DNA of 64,000 bases, taken from Pegea sp. RAD2-039. Lineage: Eukaryota; Chordata; Thaliacea; Salpida; Salpidae. A program made the position numbers and the translations under genes. Location of the stretch: the NCBI GenBank assembly GCA_034620365.1, contig JAQGEQ010000354.1, forward strand, positions 62,001-126,000, written 5' to 3'. The notes under the pieces are model-generated. The model searched no databases. It was given only the letters and a program-made list of their open reading frames with translations, and had not been told where the DNA came from. Shown in pieces: positions 34,438 to 47,952 of the stretch; positions within the stretch are counted from its first letter, which is position 1, and each line of letters begins with the position of its first letter.

Positions 34438-37400
34438 AGCCAATAAAATAAAGCTTTTAATTGCTGCAACAATCCTTTTTTAAATCTAATCTAATACTTT
34501 GAAGTTCAGTTTTGAATACACCAACAAAAACATAGCATTTAAGTAAATATATTTATAGAAGATATTTATTTATTGATTGCAACATTTTACAAAACCTATT
34601 AACGTTTAAACCGTTCAGCTAATACAGTTTAGTAAAATAATCGATTTGTTTAACGACCACATTTTCTAAACAAAACGTTTTACTAGAGTTTGTCTTGATA
34701 ACTTATTGATTGTTATAAAACTATTCTACCCAAAATAATCGATTATAATTAACTAATAATTCAATATTATAATAAGTTATTGATTAATCACTTTATACCT
34801 AAAGCCCTTACACCAAGTTATTCTTATAACTAAAAATACTTTTAACTGACCTAGTAACTTAATGTAAAAACGCTCATTTGTAATGATTATTATGCCTTTC
34901 TTTTAAAATTAAGCCTATTACAAGTTAACCAAAAAATGTTTAGCTTTCCATCTAAAATGCTTTTTAAAACAAAACTTTTTACTAGCTATAATTTTCTTCT
35001 TTTAAAATAAAACTAAAATAATAACTTCTTTCAATTAAAGCTTATACTAAGTTTTCACAAAAATCTCAGAAATTATTTAAACATTTTTTTAAAATAATTA
35101 AACATAAAAAAATCTTTTCAGCCTGTTTTGCTTTGTTTGCACTTGTATTAACTTTTCTCTTTTATAGGCTTTATATTGCTAATGTAAAAGTAATATTTCT
35201 TGTGTAAGTGAAACAGGTTTTTAGTAATCTGATTTTAGCAATGAAACTTGTTTTTAAGCAAAGAACGTGTTATAAAAATAATATAAAAGATTAGTTTATT
35301 GATTTAAAAATTTTTTCGATCAAAGTAGTTTTTGAAACGTAAAAACTTTCCAGATTGAATAGAAATAATCGAATAATTAAATCGTATAATTTACTTGAAG
35401 TTTATTTGATTTTTAGAATTGAAAACAATTGTTATAAGAAAGTTTTAAAATATGATTTCATCTTTAGAAGAATTTTTATTTTTCTTAAATCTGCTAAATA
35501 TTTTACTCCAGATAAATAATTGGCTTATATTTAAATGTAACTTGAAAAAAGGTTTCAAACAAACAAAGATTTTCTTACAATACAAAACATAAATTTTAAA
35601 AATATAATCTCTAGAAATATTTTTTACTCTGATAAATATTTATTTTTTAACTTTTTTTTAAGCATTTATTTAGACTTATGACATATCATATATATTTCAA
35701 ATATATAGGAAGACTAATTTATTTTTTGATTTATATATTTATACAAAAGCAAAATTTAAAACTGTTTGAAAATTTCTAAAAACATTTCAAACCAACATTG
35801 TCATGATCAAATCTGGATTTGCTCTCATAAACTTCAACAAATAGACTCGATTGTCTAAATTGGCTAGATTGTCTAACATTTTGGAACTAAAAGCCATAAT
35901 TCCATCTTAAATGTAGTCGAGAGCTGTAGTTTACCGTAAAAAGTTTCGACTGTACAATTATGCTCCTATTAACCAGATATTGTAACAAACAATATCAATA
36001 TATGAGTCTATAGCAATGAGATGATATCATCCCAGTGGATCAAGGTTACATTTCTCATGCTAATGAGTTTTAGAAGTCCTAGACTCAACTTAGCATTGGA
36101 GGACAACCATTGGAAACAACTTTGATGGGTATTTTCAAAAGATCTGACATTCTCAGAATATATCTGCTTTTTTATTTTATTATAAGAGAGATGCACTATA
36201 ACAGTTTTCAAAGTTCGGTTGCCAAAAGGTTTATTTATCGGTTTGTATAAAATTTAAATCGCTATTTATATTTTTTAAAGTGGCAACTAGATGGTAACTT
36301 TATGGGCTCTTAGTAAAGTTGGCACTTCTTACAGATTTTGCAGCTAATACGATCAGTAGATAAATAATTTGTTTAATTCAGAATCTGATAAAAATTTTAA
36401 TGTCTAACCTTTTCAGGGAATTACAGCATTTTTGAAGTAGCCAAAAATAAATTACCAGATCTAACTTTAATATTTTGTTATCAAGTAATCAACTTTACTA
36501 TTTTTTTTCTTATTTATAGAAGCAGCCTTCAGTCAAATTGGTGATACAACTGTTACATAACCAGTAAGCTAGTTAAGCTTCTATGCAGCTTTCAACACTA
36601 GGTGCAATGATTCAGATAATGCCAAGGACTCTGCACCTCTTTCGCACGCTTTACTTCTTACCACGCTATCTGATGAGCAGAAGTAAATTTAGGTCAAATA
36701 ATATCAGTTTGATTGTTATTTTCATTCACAGCTTCATTTTTTTACTTATTCATGTATAGATCCTCTCTTGCAGGTCTGATAAAATTCATCTTTATAAAAA
36801 ACTTTTGATTTATATCTTTGAAGTTGTTTTAAGCTTAAAATTTTTTACTTGCAGGTTTTAGACTTTCCTTGTCTTAGACTTATTCCTTTCGCTTCTCCAA
36901 AGGACCACGAGACAGTTGCAATATTTACTCGCAGTTGGATACTTTTTGTACCATGAAAGTGGCGTTACTTAGCTTTAGACAGATATGGGTAGTTAGTAAA
37001 TTATTTATAAAAGGAAAAGCTAGATTTCACAAGAACAGAAATTCTAAAAGTGAAAAAGTTAGCGATATTTTCGAAAAGTTTATATTTACTTATAATTGAA
37101 ACTTTAAATAATCAATTTGTTTCTGTTTTTTTAACCTGCTGAGAACATTTACACGAATTAAAATAACAAAAAGTTTTTTGCTGAAGTAGTGACCTGCTCT
37201 AAACGATGCTTTTGACATCAAATATGAAATAATAAGAAATACAAGACTGCTTTCAATCTGATCTTGCTTTTATGAATAACATTTTTAACAACTTTTCTTT
37301 TCATAAAAATTTATCATTAATTTTAGAAAATCTAATTTTTTTTTGTTTAGATTCCACAGTTAAATTAAAAAGTATTTACTTTTGAAAGTTTTTGTAAAAA

Positions 37401-37790
37401 TTATGAAATAATAAATAAGTTTTTATAAAGTTTAAAGTTGTTGTCACAATTGTTTTTAAATTTCAAATATTTCATAAATTTTAAATATTAATTATAAGTT
37501 ATAATTTAAATTATATGAATTTTTATTAGCTTTATTCTAATAATGTTTTAATATTACTTCGATTTATTTTAATTCTTTATAAATACAACTTGAAGGAAAA
37601 GTTCACAAAATGTAAAATTATCAAAAAAGTTTTTTTTTATTCGTTTATAAAATTTAAATTTATATTTACAACATAGTATAACGAAAAGTTTAAATTTATT
37701 TACAAGTAAATATTTGCAGAAATCTTTAAAAAATATGTTCAAACCGACAATATCTTTTCCATGAAAATTAAAAGCATTCTCTGAATTTAT
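34438..37790. other. Intergenic with a GC-richer patch of unknown origin
   Basis: Mostly AT-rich. From about 35770 to 36980 the composition is less AT-rich and holds a 67-codon minus-strand ORF (36008-36211) ending in NVTLIHWDDIISLL, plus scattered protein-like fragments. This suggests an old element insertion, but no family could be named. Confidence 0.35.
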
Positions 37791-40700
37791 TCAAAAGTTT
37801 TGTGTTTCTCTTGTTACTTGACTTCGTGAAACCTGTTTGAAAAATAATAAAAATATTTAGTTTGTTTTATATTTCTGATTATTCAACAATTTTTTATTAT
37901 TTAATAAATCAAACTATCAAAAAGTTTTAAACCAAAAAGATTTTATTTCTTCTATACGTTACCTGAGCTTGATTGCCTGGCCTTCGAACATAATACAAAA
38001 GAAACAGGACTACTCCTAAAAATAAAAAAGTTGAAATAATTAGAAGTTATGAAGACTCGACAAATTGTAAAAGTCTTTAGTATCGACCTTGTAAAAAATT
38101 GAGTACAGCAAACACAACTGAACATCCAAAACCAGCTCTTTCAGACACATTATACATATGAGTTATAAGAAATCCACAAATCCAAGTACCCCCGATCAGC
38201 ATAAACAAGATGAGAGCAAAATTTACTGTCCTTGCTGTTTCGTTTTTACTCTGGAATTGAAATATTGAAGCAGATACTAAAGGTAGCTATCAAAAACTCA
38301 CAGTTTGTTTCTCATTTTGTTTTTTAAATTTAGTTTTTCGTAGAATCAATGAAAATAAAATCACATTGATAAAGACTACAATAGAAGTTGGAATTATTAC
38401 CAGATACAAAATCCAATCCAAACTAATCCAGCATCTTAACAATTATTTTTATTTTATGTAACCTGTAAGCAAGTTCATACTAACTGCTGATTGTAGTTTT
38501 CATATATTTCTCTATTAGAAACTTTACAAGTCACAACTATCCAAACGGGAATCCCCCAACCAGAAAACAGAGCTACAGCTTGTATCTTTGTAGTATTCAT
38601 TTTACGGCGATAGTACATAGGCTGTTAATTTAATTTGAAATTATTTTAAACTGTAAAAATTCTTCAGCTTACATGATTTGTTGCAATATAAATGTTTAAA
38701 GTATCAATGAACATCCAGAAAAATACTGACAGCAAAGAAATATGCAGCAGCACTGCCGTATTTGTACAACTTGAAACAGATTTCTTTATTGGTGGTATCT
38801 CACTTACAATCAGAAGTGAGTTAAGTAAACTTAAAGCAAAAGTGAGATTACATTGCATAAACCTTCTTGTATGATGGTAAGCTTCTTGTTTTCTTCTGTA
38901 AAAGTTTCTCGTTTAAGTGAAGTAATCTGAAGAAAACACTTACTTAGAAAAAAGACAGAAGATTAAGGTGAGGACTTGACAAACTAAAGATATTGAGCAT
39001 CCAATTAAGGTGAGCATTGAAAGTGATTTATAAGTTTTATTATAGACCTGAAAAGGGATGCTTCAAGTTTTCAAATATTAAAATTTGAATACTTACAAAT
39101 AAAGAAGCAAAATTTGTTAGATGATTTGCTGAACAGTGAATATATTCATTAGTAACTTGATTGGTTTTGATTCCATATTGACTCCAAATTTGACGGGACT
39201 CATCCCAAAAGACACATTTACTATTTCCTCCTTCTAACTTTATTTATTTTACATTATTTTATACTTTACTACAAGTCATTTGAAATCAAAGAAATTAAAA
39301 CTTTACTTTCTCAATTTTGAAGTGAGTAACGACTGAATAAATAGTTGAGTTTATCAAGGAAGCTGATAAGATGATGTCTGAGTTGATCTTTGTTTTCAAT
39401 CTTGAATCTTTACTTTTTAAAATTGAAGTATCAACAAAAGCAGAAAAAATTGTTCTTGAATCTTTATAAAGAAAAAATAGTTGCAAAAGTATAACATGAT
39501 TCGAAAATAAAAAATTAGATACAAAACATTTAAATATTTCCAAACCCAATTTAGATTTGCAATCTTTCTTACATTTATTAGATGATTTAGAATTGACAAA
39601 GATGTAGGAAAATTGATTTGTTTGTGGAGCCCTTTCCAGCCTCTGAACTTGATTCTGATAGAAAACTTTTTCATGATTTTTTTTAAAGTTTAAAACTTTG
39701 ATTCCACGTGAAATATTTTTCTCTAAAATTGAATTCATCACAAAAAATTAAAAGTCATTTCTATAAGACAGCTTAGTGCACAAAATAAAACAAAAAATTA
39801 TTTTAGTATCTTTAATCAAATCTTATATACTTAAACGTTAGATATTTTTACTTTAATCATAAGTGATTAACAGTTTAAATAAAACAAGAACACAAGTAGT
39901 TTCTTTTAATTTAAACTAACCCAATTGTTAATCAAAAAATCCTTATAAGTATGCCTTAATTTACAAAAGTTTTATTTAATTATACGAATTAATAAAGAGT
40001 TCTCAGTTAATTTTTTTTTTAATTTGAAATAGTTACCAACCCGAATAAAAAACATATATACTAATTCTGGAAGAAACTTTGAAAAATGATCCTTTTGTAA
40101 GATTCACTTTTATTGCGAGTTTTCTCAAAATCTTTGGAACTCTACAAAATTATTTTTACAAAATTTATATTGGTTATAATTTAGAAGTATCAGGAAGTAT
40201 TTAACAAACCTTTTCTTAGTTGTTTCACTTGGATTCCCATCAAGCAAATTACTAAGAACATCAACTAAAGAACTTGAAACCTGCAGATGGTAGATACATT
40301 CAAATTTTAAATACAATTATATAGATGTTGATGCGACAACTTCAAATTCAAAATTTTGTTTGATCCAATTAACAACAACTTTGTTTAAAAAATGTTTCTA
40401 TTCAAATAAGTAGAATTTTATCTTGTGTTTTTAAGCTTGCATATTTCAGTAATACTCTGACAGTTTTTACAAATTTTCCGAAATAGACGGTTTTTAAATA
40501 TTATAAAATATCATATTCATTTTACGAACGAATTTGTTTACTTTATGATCTGAAGCCTTTTTAAATAGCATACATTTTTCAACCAGATTAACAGCATCGT
40601 TTCGTGAAGAATTTGATTTTGAAGTTAGAAGAACTAAATCTGCAGAAATCTCTTCAACATTATTTTCAGTTATTTTAACTTTGTTTAACGCCTGTAAAAA

Positions 40701-43700
40701 ATTTGTTAGATTCAAGTTGGCAAACTTTACTTGATATTTCACAAATAAAACTATATAAAGTAATAGTAAAATTTATGAAAATAATTTGTAAAAGTAACTG
40801 ACTTGTATACTGATATTGCAAGATGATACCCAATGTGGCTGTTGCCATGTTGAATTGAACTGACATAACCGGGTTGCATAAACAGTTCCTGTGACAAGAT
40901 AAAGTTTACCAATATTATATTTGTATAATATAAATTGACTTAATCTTTGAATTAAACATTATTTTGAAAAGACATAATGTAATTGTTTTACACTCTTTTA
41001 TTTGTACAGGTATTTTATAAATGAGTCGAAGGTACTAAAGATAATTCTAAATAGCAACTTTTAATTAAACATCTATCCATAAATGATTTTCGAAACTATT
41101 TAAATGAAATATATACAAACGTAAACCTTTAAAAATTTTGAGAAACAATTTTAAATGCAAAAATCCATAAAAGTTCTGATATATTTTAAACCAAACAAAG
41201 TAGATAACATGTTCAAAAAACTATTCTAAAACTTTCAGTAAAATATTTAAGGTGTAAATTGGTGCTGAAACTCCGCAGATTTATCAAGTAATAAGACAAG
41301 CCTTATGCTAAAAGTTTATTTGATTTATAAAGTAGAAATATTTTCTGAAGAAGTTTCAAAATATAATGTGACAAAACCTTTTGAAGGGCACTTTTCATTT
41401 GAAACTGTTTGGTAGCCAGGTTCAGTCTCAGGAAACGTTACATTAATTCCAGTTGTAAATGGGATTGGTAAAGATTGTTGTGGACAAAAGACTATAAAAA
41501 GAAAGAAAAGTCGAAAATCAAATTTAGAACAAAGTTTTAGATTACGAACCTTTTGCAGGTTTTTTACAAATATATGGAAGCTTTCTAAGACACTGATGTT
41601 TGAGTAGAAATGATTGATGTGTAATTTTGGATTTTGAGAAGCAAGCATAATTTTGTTTTGAGTTTACTTGAGATTGTATATAAGCCTATAAAAGTATTAA
41701 CTGGTAAATAAAATTTATTTAGAAAGTAAAAAATAATCAACTTTTATTTCTTGAAATGATAATATCAATGATAAAATTTGTCATTTTATTTTATCTTTAC
41801 AAATTTAAATTTTTATATGGAAAGAACTGAAATTCTCACTACAGAAGATTCATCACTCCATTTTAGTTCAGATCTTTTTTCATGTAAGCCAAGCCAACAA
41901 GAACCTTGACAAATCTCTGTATTGAAACAACAAGGAATTTATATAAATTATCAAACCTCTTTCAAACTTACTTGATATGAAATCCAATTCTTTAAGACTT
42001 TTTACAGATACTAGATGAGCAGAATCTAGTTCACATGTAGCTTCAGCATCATACCAATTCATAGATCTAGTTCCATTAAACAAATAACAAAAGGATGAAT
42101 TTCTAACCCAATTCTCTTTGCAATTCTCTATAAATATCAGACTTTGATAAATTCATTTTACACAAACACCCTATCTAACCAGTTGAATTTGTTTTGCACA
42201 CAAATTTCAGTTGCACATTACAAGGCATATCTTTCCAAAGGTTTCCTTTCATAGCAATGCATCCTCCGACACCACTTGGAAATCCTTCTTCAAAGTGATT
42301 AAAGTCCTTTATTTAAATCGAAAGTTTCAGTGTCTTAAGAAAAAATTATTTTTCGTGTTTTGTTATTTATTAGATAAATATTTAGATATTAGATGGATGT
42401 AATCGATTTTTAAATGCTTCTGCATTGTCTCATTAAACAATGAAAATGATAAACAATGGAATTAAACTCTCTATAGCACCATTAAACTTTAAGTATTCTC
42501 TAAATATAATTACAACATTGAAAATAAAAACTAAGTTTTTCATAAGATTGTCAAAACAATTAAAAACTAATTTCAAACTGTTATTTAATTAATTCCTGAA
42601 ATTTAAATAAACAAAATTATTTTCAATCAAGATAATAAATTGTGAACTAAATATTTACAAGTGGTGTTTTATCTGTCCAAACCAATGTAGGTTTTATATG
42701 ATGTCCTAACCACATGTCATTTTGCATTTTCAAATTTGAACTTGCTGATGAATAACATTTTAAAATTGTTTAATATATAAGATAAATTTGCATTCACTTA
42801 CTAATAAATTGATCTTCCAAAGCATCTTCAATGTTTAGAAGAAGACCTCCACTATCTGCACATGATTTATTAGCTGCATACCAACTTTTTTTCTGAGAGT
42901 TCTTATGCAAACATTTGTTTCCAAAGGTAATAGATGAGGATGAACAATTTGAACCTAAACCATTTTTAGAAAAACAAGCTTAAAAATTATTTGATTGAAA
43001 TTATCACTTAAAACTTTTTTAAATATTTGTTTATGGATATTTTATAGATGCTTTTATTAAATATGAACCTGACCTCTAGTCTGACAAATATATGAAAGTT
43101 TTTGGTCACAAGGCTGAGCTGACCATTTATTTTTGCTTTTGCTGATACAATTTCCTATTCCTATTAGAGATGACTCTTCAAAGTTTGTGTATCTCTGAAA
43201 TTGTATAAATATTGTTGGAGTCGTATCAAAATAAGTGTTTTGCTGAATAATTCATGAAACTTTGAAATTAACTTTATACATAAGATTTGATATATAACCA
43301 ACAAAAAGATTCTATGAAAAATATCTTAGACAAAAATATTTTAATTTATCACAAAACTACAAATAAATTGTTGCTTATAAATAAAACTGATTTACAAAAA
43401 CATATTTCAAGACTAGATAGTAACAAGAAGTAATGAAAGTAAATTTCTGAATTCTATCAGTAAACTAACTGCATATCTATCATCAGATTCTTTCCATCTT
43501 CGTTTTTTTGTCAATCCAATCCAAAATTTTGCATTTGGGATATTTCCTGCAAATCAAAAATGTAATTCTTTAAATTAAAGTTTTTGATGATTTATGGATG
43601 AAAAAAATATTGGTTAATTTGATTTAGTATTTTTACTCCTACTAACTTTCTTGTTTTAACCAATTACTATATATGAAATTATTTTCTTCTTTATTCCTGA

Positions 43701-44876
43701 TGTCAGCCAGGTACCCTCCATTTGAAGAACAGTTTTGCTTTGCTTCTTTCCAGGTCCTCTTCACGTCGTCAAATATAAAACAACTTTCTTTATACCGTTT
43801 TCCAGTTGACAGACACTTATCTTTAGAACCTGATTCAAACCACATTTAAGAAAGTAATGAGTACTAAAAGTAACTTAATTGAAAATAAAACAAGCAAGCA
43901 TATGAAATTTATTACAAATCAAGAATTAATTAAAACCTTTTCTACAAATGGATCTGAATTTGTTGTTGCATGATTTATCAACCCATTTAGAAGAAGCGCT
44001 TTTTATCGCTACACAGTTCCTATGTACACTAGGCGTTCCAATCTCAAAATTACTGTAAACCTAAAACCTCTGTTTTCATTTTTGGTTGTAAATTAATCTG
44101 TTTCAAATTCTACTTGATTTAAATGATTTTTTTGTTTATGAAAACTTCTAAAAACTTACATAAGGTTTTTTATCTTGCCATTCCCAAAAAGGTAAACTTT
44201 GTAAACCTATCCAGTGTACTTGTTTGAATGTATCTGTTAATTAAATAAATAAAAAAGATTTTTAATAAAAATTGTTTTATTTTTTGCTAAGTTAAAAGAA
44301 CTATTTTACTATTTAATTTTGTTATTTCAGAAACTGGACTTAGCGGTGTAACATCCTATATAGAGATGAGAACATTTGGGTATTTTATCAGAAATAAGCT
44401 AAATAAATATCAAAACGAAATATAGTTTTTATTTTCTGAAAAATGATGACTTTACAAAAACTGTTTAGTTCAGTTGAATAGTCTTATAAAAAGATCAAAA
44501 TAAGATAATGAAAAACACTTAAATTGAATGTTATACTTTTAATGAAGATTTCTTCATTTTTACTATGAATATTAACAAGGTTTGAATTTTCTTTTCCACA
44601 TAATCTCTCTGCCTGCTTCCACCTTGTATGTTTAGTACTTTTCTTATAACAATTTTTGTTGAACATTATCCACTCATCATCATCACATGCGTAATGTAAT
44701 TCTAGAATTAATATTCAAATTTTTAGTTAGCTTTAAAAAGATATAGTTAATAATTCAACTTTTTATACACTAAGCTTATAATATCAAATGTAAATTATTT
44801 TTGTTTATTAGATGACTCAACTACCTCTTGCAACAGTCAAGGTAGCAATAAATATCAGTAGATATATTTGTTTCAT
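37791..44876 (-). CDS. Adhesion GPCR with four C-type lectin domains
   Basis: Exons: 44876-44825, 44701-44537, 44233-44160, 44060-43937, 43829-43647, 43546-43470, 43194-43074, 42954-42802, 42744-42659, 42306-42180, 42127-41972, 41916-41840, 41685-41550, 41491-41378, 40888-40803, 40691-40542, 40280-40210, 40141-40041, 39722-39307, 39237-39097, 39047-38944, 38895-38673, 38621-38485, 38434-38302, 38250-38088, 38015-37963, 37832-37791. They make 1,154 residues with every phase consistent. Order: signal peptide (MKQIYLLIFIATLTVA); CTLD1 about 18-138, CTLD2 139-265, CTLD3 266-387, CTLD4 388-510, each from three phase-matched exons; hormone-receptor-type HRM about 511-577 (ATRLCQFNSTWQQPHW); GAIN about 578-870 with GPS (CVFWDESRQIWS...NHLTNF); then seven helices, including GWGIPVWIVV, CWIS in loop 2 and LNFLQGVVLFLLYY in TM7, all typical of class B2. 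Short cytoplasmic tail. Ligand unknown. Confidence 0.92.
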
Positions 44877-47017
44877 TGTATCTTATTTAAAAGCTTATTA
44901 CATAACCAAGATTTTTGAAATGTTTAATTTCAATAAGTTTTTATAAATTCTGTAAAAAGAAAATCATAGTTTTGTTAATAATTATTTTCAATTTATCAAC
45001 ATTAATAAAATTCTAAACCAGTAGAAAAAGTTGGAAAAAAAAACTGTGAAAATGTGTTATAAATTACAGTATAAGCACGTTTCGTATATTCAAAAATACT
45101 AAATGTTCGCACTGTTTATTCGTTTTAAACTTATGGTTATTGAGTAGTTCACAAATTAATAAATTTTAGTCATAATTTAAGTTTTTAAAAGACAATTTTT
45201 TGATCAAAGCTGAAAAATTGCAAGTAAAAGACTGTGAAAGAAAGTGTAATTGCAAAGGCTCTTTCATAATAATGCAAAAGACTTAAAGTTTCAATATAAT
45301 TACAAATAGACTTATAAACTAAACCGTCTAACCTGTTGAATATCTTACTATTGCAACATTTCCTAATTCAAAATTCAAAAGAAGAATTAACACAAATCTT
45401 AGTCTTAAACAAAATCAGAACAAAAACAAAATGAAAGCAAAAGCTGAAATTCTACCAAAGATTCAAAAACTTATTATATCACATTATGTAAGCTTTCTAT
45501 CATCTTTTAAAACTTTTAAAAACCAAAAATTTGAAAAATCAATTTGAAATTAGCTTTCAAATTAATAATCTTTTATTAACACATATATAACTTATACTTA
45601 AATTAATTGTGTTTGTATTTAATATTTAAATTTAATATTTAGATCTAATATTCAAGTATGTGATAATATTTAAAAATTAAAATTTTTACGAAGCCATAAA
45701 CTTAATTTGTACTTAGTTGTTTACAAATTTAAAACCTTTTTTATTTCCATTTAAAGTTTTTTTTTTAAGCTGATCTTTTATGACAAGATAGAAACAAAAA
45801 CTACAAAAAAAATGTTCTCATAAAATTGTTTAAAAACTCCTCTTTAGTTACTACCACAAAGATAACAGGTAGCTATCTGCGATTTTTTCATTAATATCCA
45901 ACATAAACTCTTTGTGCCCGTTCATAATGTTAAGTTATAAACAAAGAAACTTATTTTAAGAGAGAAAAATAACAAAGACTTTTAATGGTAGTTATTTATA
46001 ACAATAAAAGTTACTTAATTGGAAGCTAGCATTACGATAAAGCTTCATGCATATTCCATTTACTCCGGATTTTGACGTCTTTGTTGCATTGATTGATTGT
46101 GTAATAATAGTTTAGTTTCTTGTTGAAACTTATCTAGCTGTATGTTTGACTATAAAATAATATAAAATTTATAATTTTAAAGTTTTATATAAACCTTGTG
46201 TAAATTCTGTACAAATTGAAAAGCAAGTTAAAAAATGAAATATTTTTAGTTTATTTAGTTAGACCAATCTATAGAACAAGTACTATGTGATCTTAAAACA
46301 CTCTTGTGATTTTATAACTGCTTTTTTAAAGATTTTATAAGTTTTTAAATATCTTTTATAATCACAGTAAAAAAAATAAAACTTTTTTAAACAAATTAGG
46401 TTAATCTTTGTTTTATTATTTACACCATATCATTTATCTAAAAAACTAATTTAACACATAAAACAATAAATGAATTCATTTTTAACGAGTTTTTATACAT
46501 AAAGGATTAACTTATAGTTGAAAAATACATTTAATTTTAATTTGCACCTTTTATTTAAAATCGTAAATCTGGACACTTTTCATGGCAACGGAAGGTTATT
46601 TCCCGTAAACAAATCCTTTCCATGAAAAGATCAGACCAAAACAATATAAAACAGAAATTACATTATGTATGTGTTAAACATCTATCTTGATAATGTTTTT
46701 AATTTGCTCCTGAAATTCTTATGACTTATTTAATTAAGTTCATTTTCAAATTCAGTTGATTTTTTTATCATTTAACATTTTTGTTTGATAAAAAGCTTGT
46801 TATATGAGTTAAAATTGTATTATAATACATTTTACCTAAATAAATTATTTATGAAGTTTAAATACTTCATTTCATCATTAATTACATATTTATCTTCATT
46901 TACATCATTTCATTTTTTTATTTCTACTAACAAATCCTTTTTATACAGAAATAACATAGTTTTATAAAACTTTTTTAATATTAAATATTTTAAAATTATT
47001 CTAATCAATAAAATCAA
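44877..47017. other. Divergent intergenic region between the adhesion GPCR and EFCAB2
   Basis: About 2.1 kb, AT-rich. It separates two genes read outward, so it holds both promoters. A candidate RFX X-box is the only site I can name. A 60-codon AT-rich ORF (46785-46967) is not credible. Confidence 0.5.
46576..46589 (+). promoter_or_regulatory. Candidate RFX X-box upstream of EFCAB2
   Basis: CTTTTCATGGCAAC matches the X-box palindrome GTTGCCATGGCAAC at 11 of 14 positions, including the full right half-site. It lies about 430 nt before the start codon of a motile-cilium gene, the class of gene RFX factors control. It is also one arm of an inverted repeat with CCATGAAAAG at about 46620. Confidence 0.35.
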
Positions 47018-47952
47018 ATGGCGCAAACTGAGAAAGAAGCAGCAGGTTAAATAATTTTTATGAAATAAAATGAGGTTTTTATAAAGGTTTTCTGTTTTTA
47101 GAGTCAATGCTAGCTGAAATTGCAAAAAAAGTCACTCTTGCCTTTAACACTTTTGATCATGAAACTAACAAAACTGTAGATGTGAGAGAGGTCGGAACGA
47201 TTATCAGATCTTTGGGATGCTGCCCTTCAGAAGGTCTTATAGAAATGTTTTAATCATAAAACTAAAATATATTTTTTAGCTGAGCTACATGATATGTTAG
47301 CAGAGATTGAAGAAGAAGAACCCACTGGTTACATTCGATTTGATAAATTTCTTCCCATGATGACAAAAATATTGATGCAAAGAAAGTAAGAAAATAAACT
47401 TTTTTATAATAACATTTTATTATTTAATAAATCAGATAATAATAACTTTTATGTCTTCAAGTGGCAGCAAGATAAAAGCTTATATTCCACGTACAGGACA
47501 CATATTGGTCGATTTAGCAAACATTTACAAAAACTCCTCAGCCAACAAAATCAAAGCAAGAGTACTTTTCTTTTACAGATAAATCTTGCATTTAGTGACT
47601 GATGGTGCTTAGAAAACTCCCATTTAAGCTCCTACTCTGATAGGAGTGTGTATTTCCTCAAAATAAATTAAATTAATAACATAATCATACTAAAGCTGGA
47701 TGTTGAAGTCTTTTATTTATGTCTAGATATAAACCAGCACCTGAAGATAAACTTCTGAGAGCTTTTGAAGTGCTGGACACGGAGCAAAACGGGTTCTTGA
47801 CACAGGAGGAGTTAACAAAGTACATGACAGAAGAAGGAGAACCTTTCACTCAAGAAGAAATGGATGAATTTCTAACAGCTGCTGTTGATCCAGATAAAGG
47901 AGTTGTTTTGTATCGTGATTATGTATCTTTGATGGCTGTTGAAGATGAATAA
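47018..47952 (+). CDS. EFCAB2: EFCAB2 / DRC8, nexin-dynein regulatory complex EF-hand protein
   Basis: Calmodulin-like subunit of the N-DRC that links outer doublets in motile cilia. Exons 47018-47045, 47102-47233, 47280-47385 and 47727-47952 give 163 residues; human EFCAB2 is 162. Very close to the vertebrate protein: ETNKTVDVREVGTIIRSLGC, EEEEPTGYIRFDKFLPMMT, LRAFEVLDTEQNGFLTQEEL, YMTEEGEPFTQEEM. The EF-hands are partly degenerate, as in the family. The start is the only ATG and gives MAQTEKEA, like the family N-terminus. Its presence shows that the organism builds motile cilia. The third intron (47386-47726, 341 nt) is long for this locus. Confidence 0.96.

Noticed and set aside
39295..39741. 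Independent 148-aa minus-strand gene
   Set aside because: It is the GAIN-domain exon (39722-39307) of the adhesion GPCR read through its splice borders.
46785..46967. 60-codon ORF upstream of EFCAB2
   Set aside because: AT-rich, Phe/Ile/Tyr-dominated composition expected by chance; no splice or family support.
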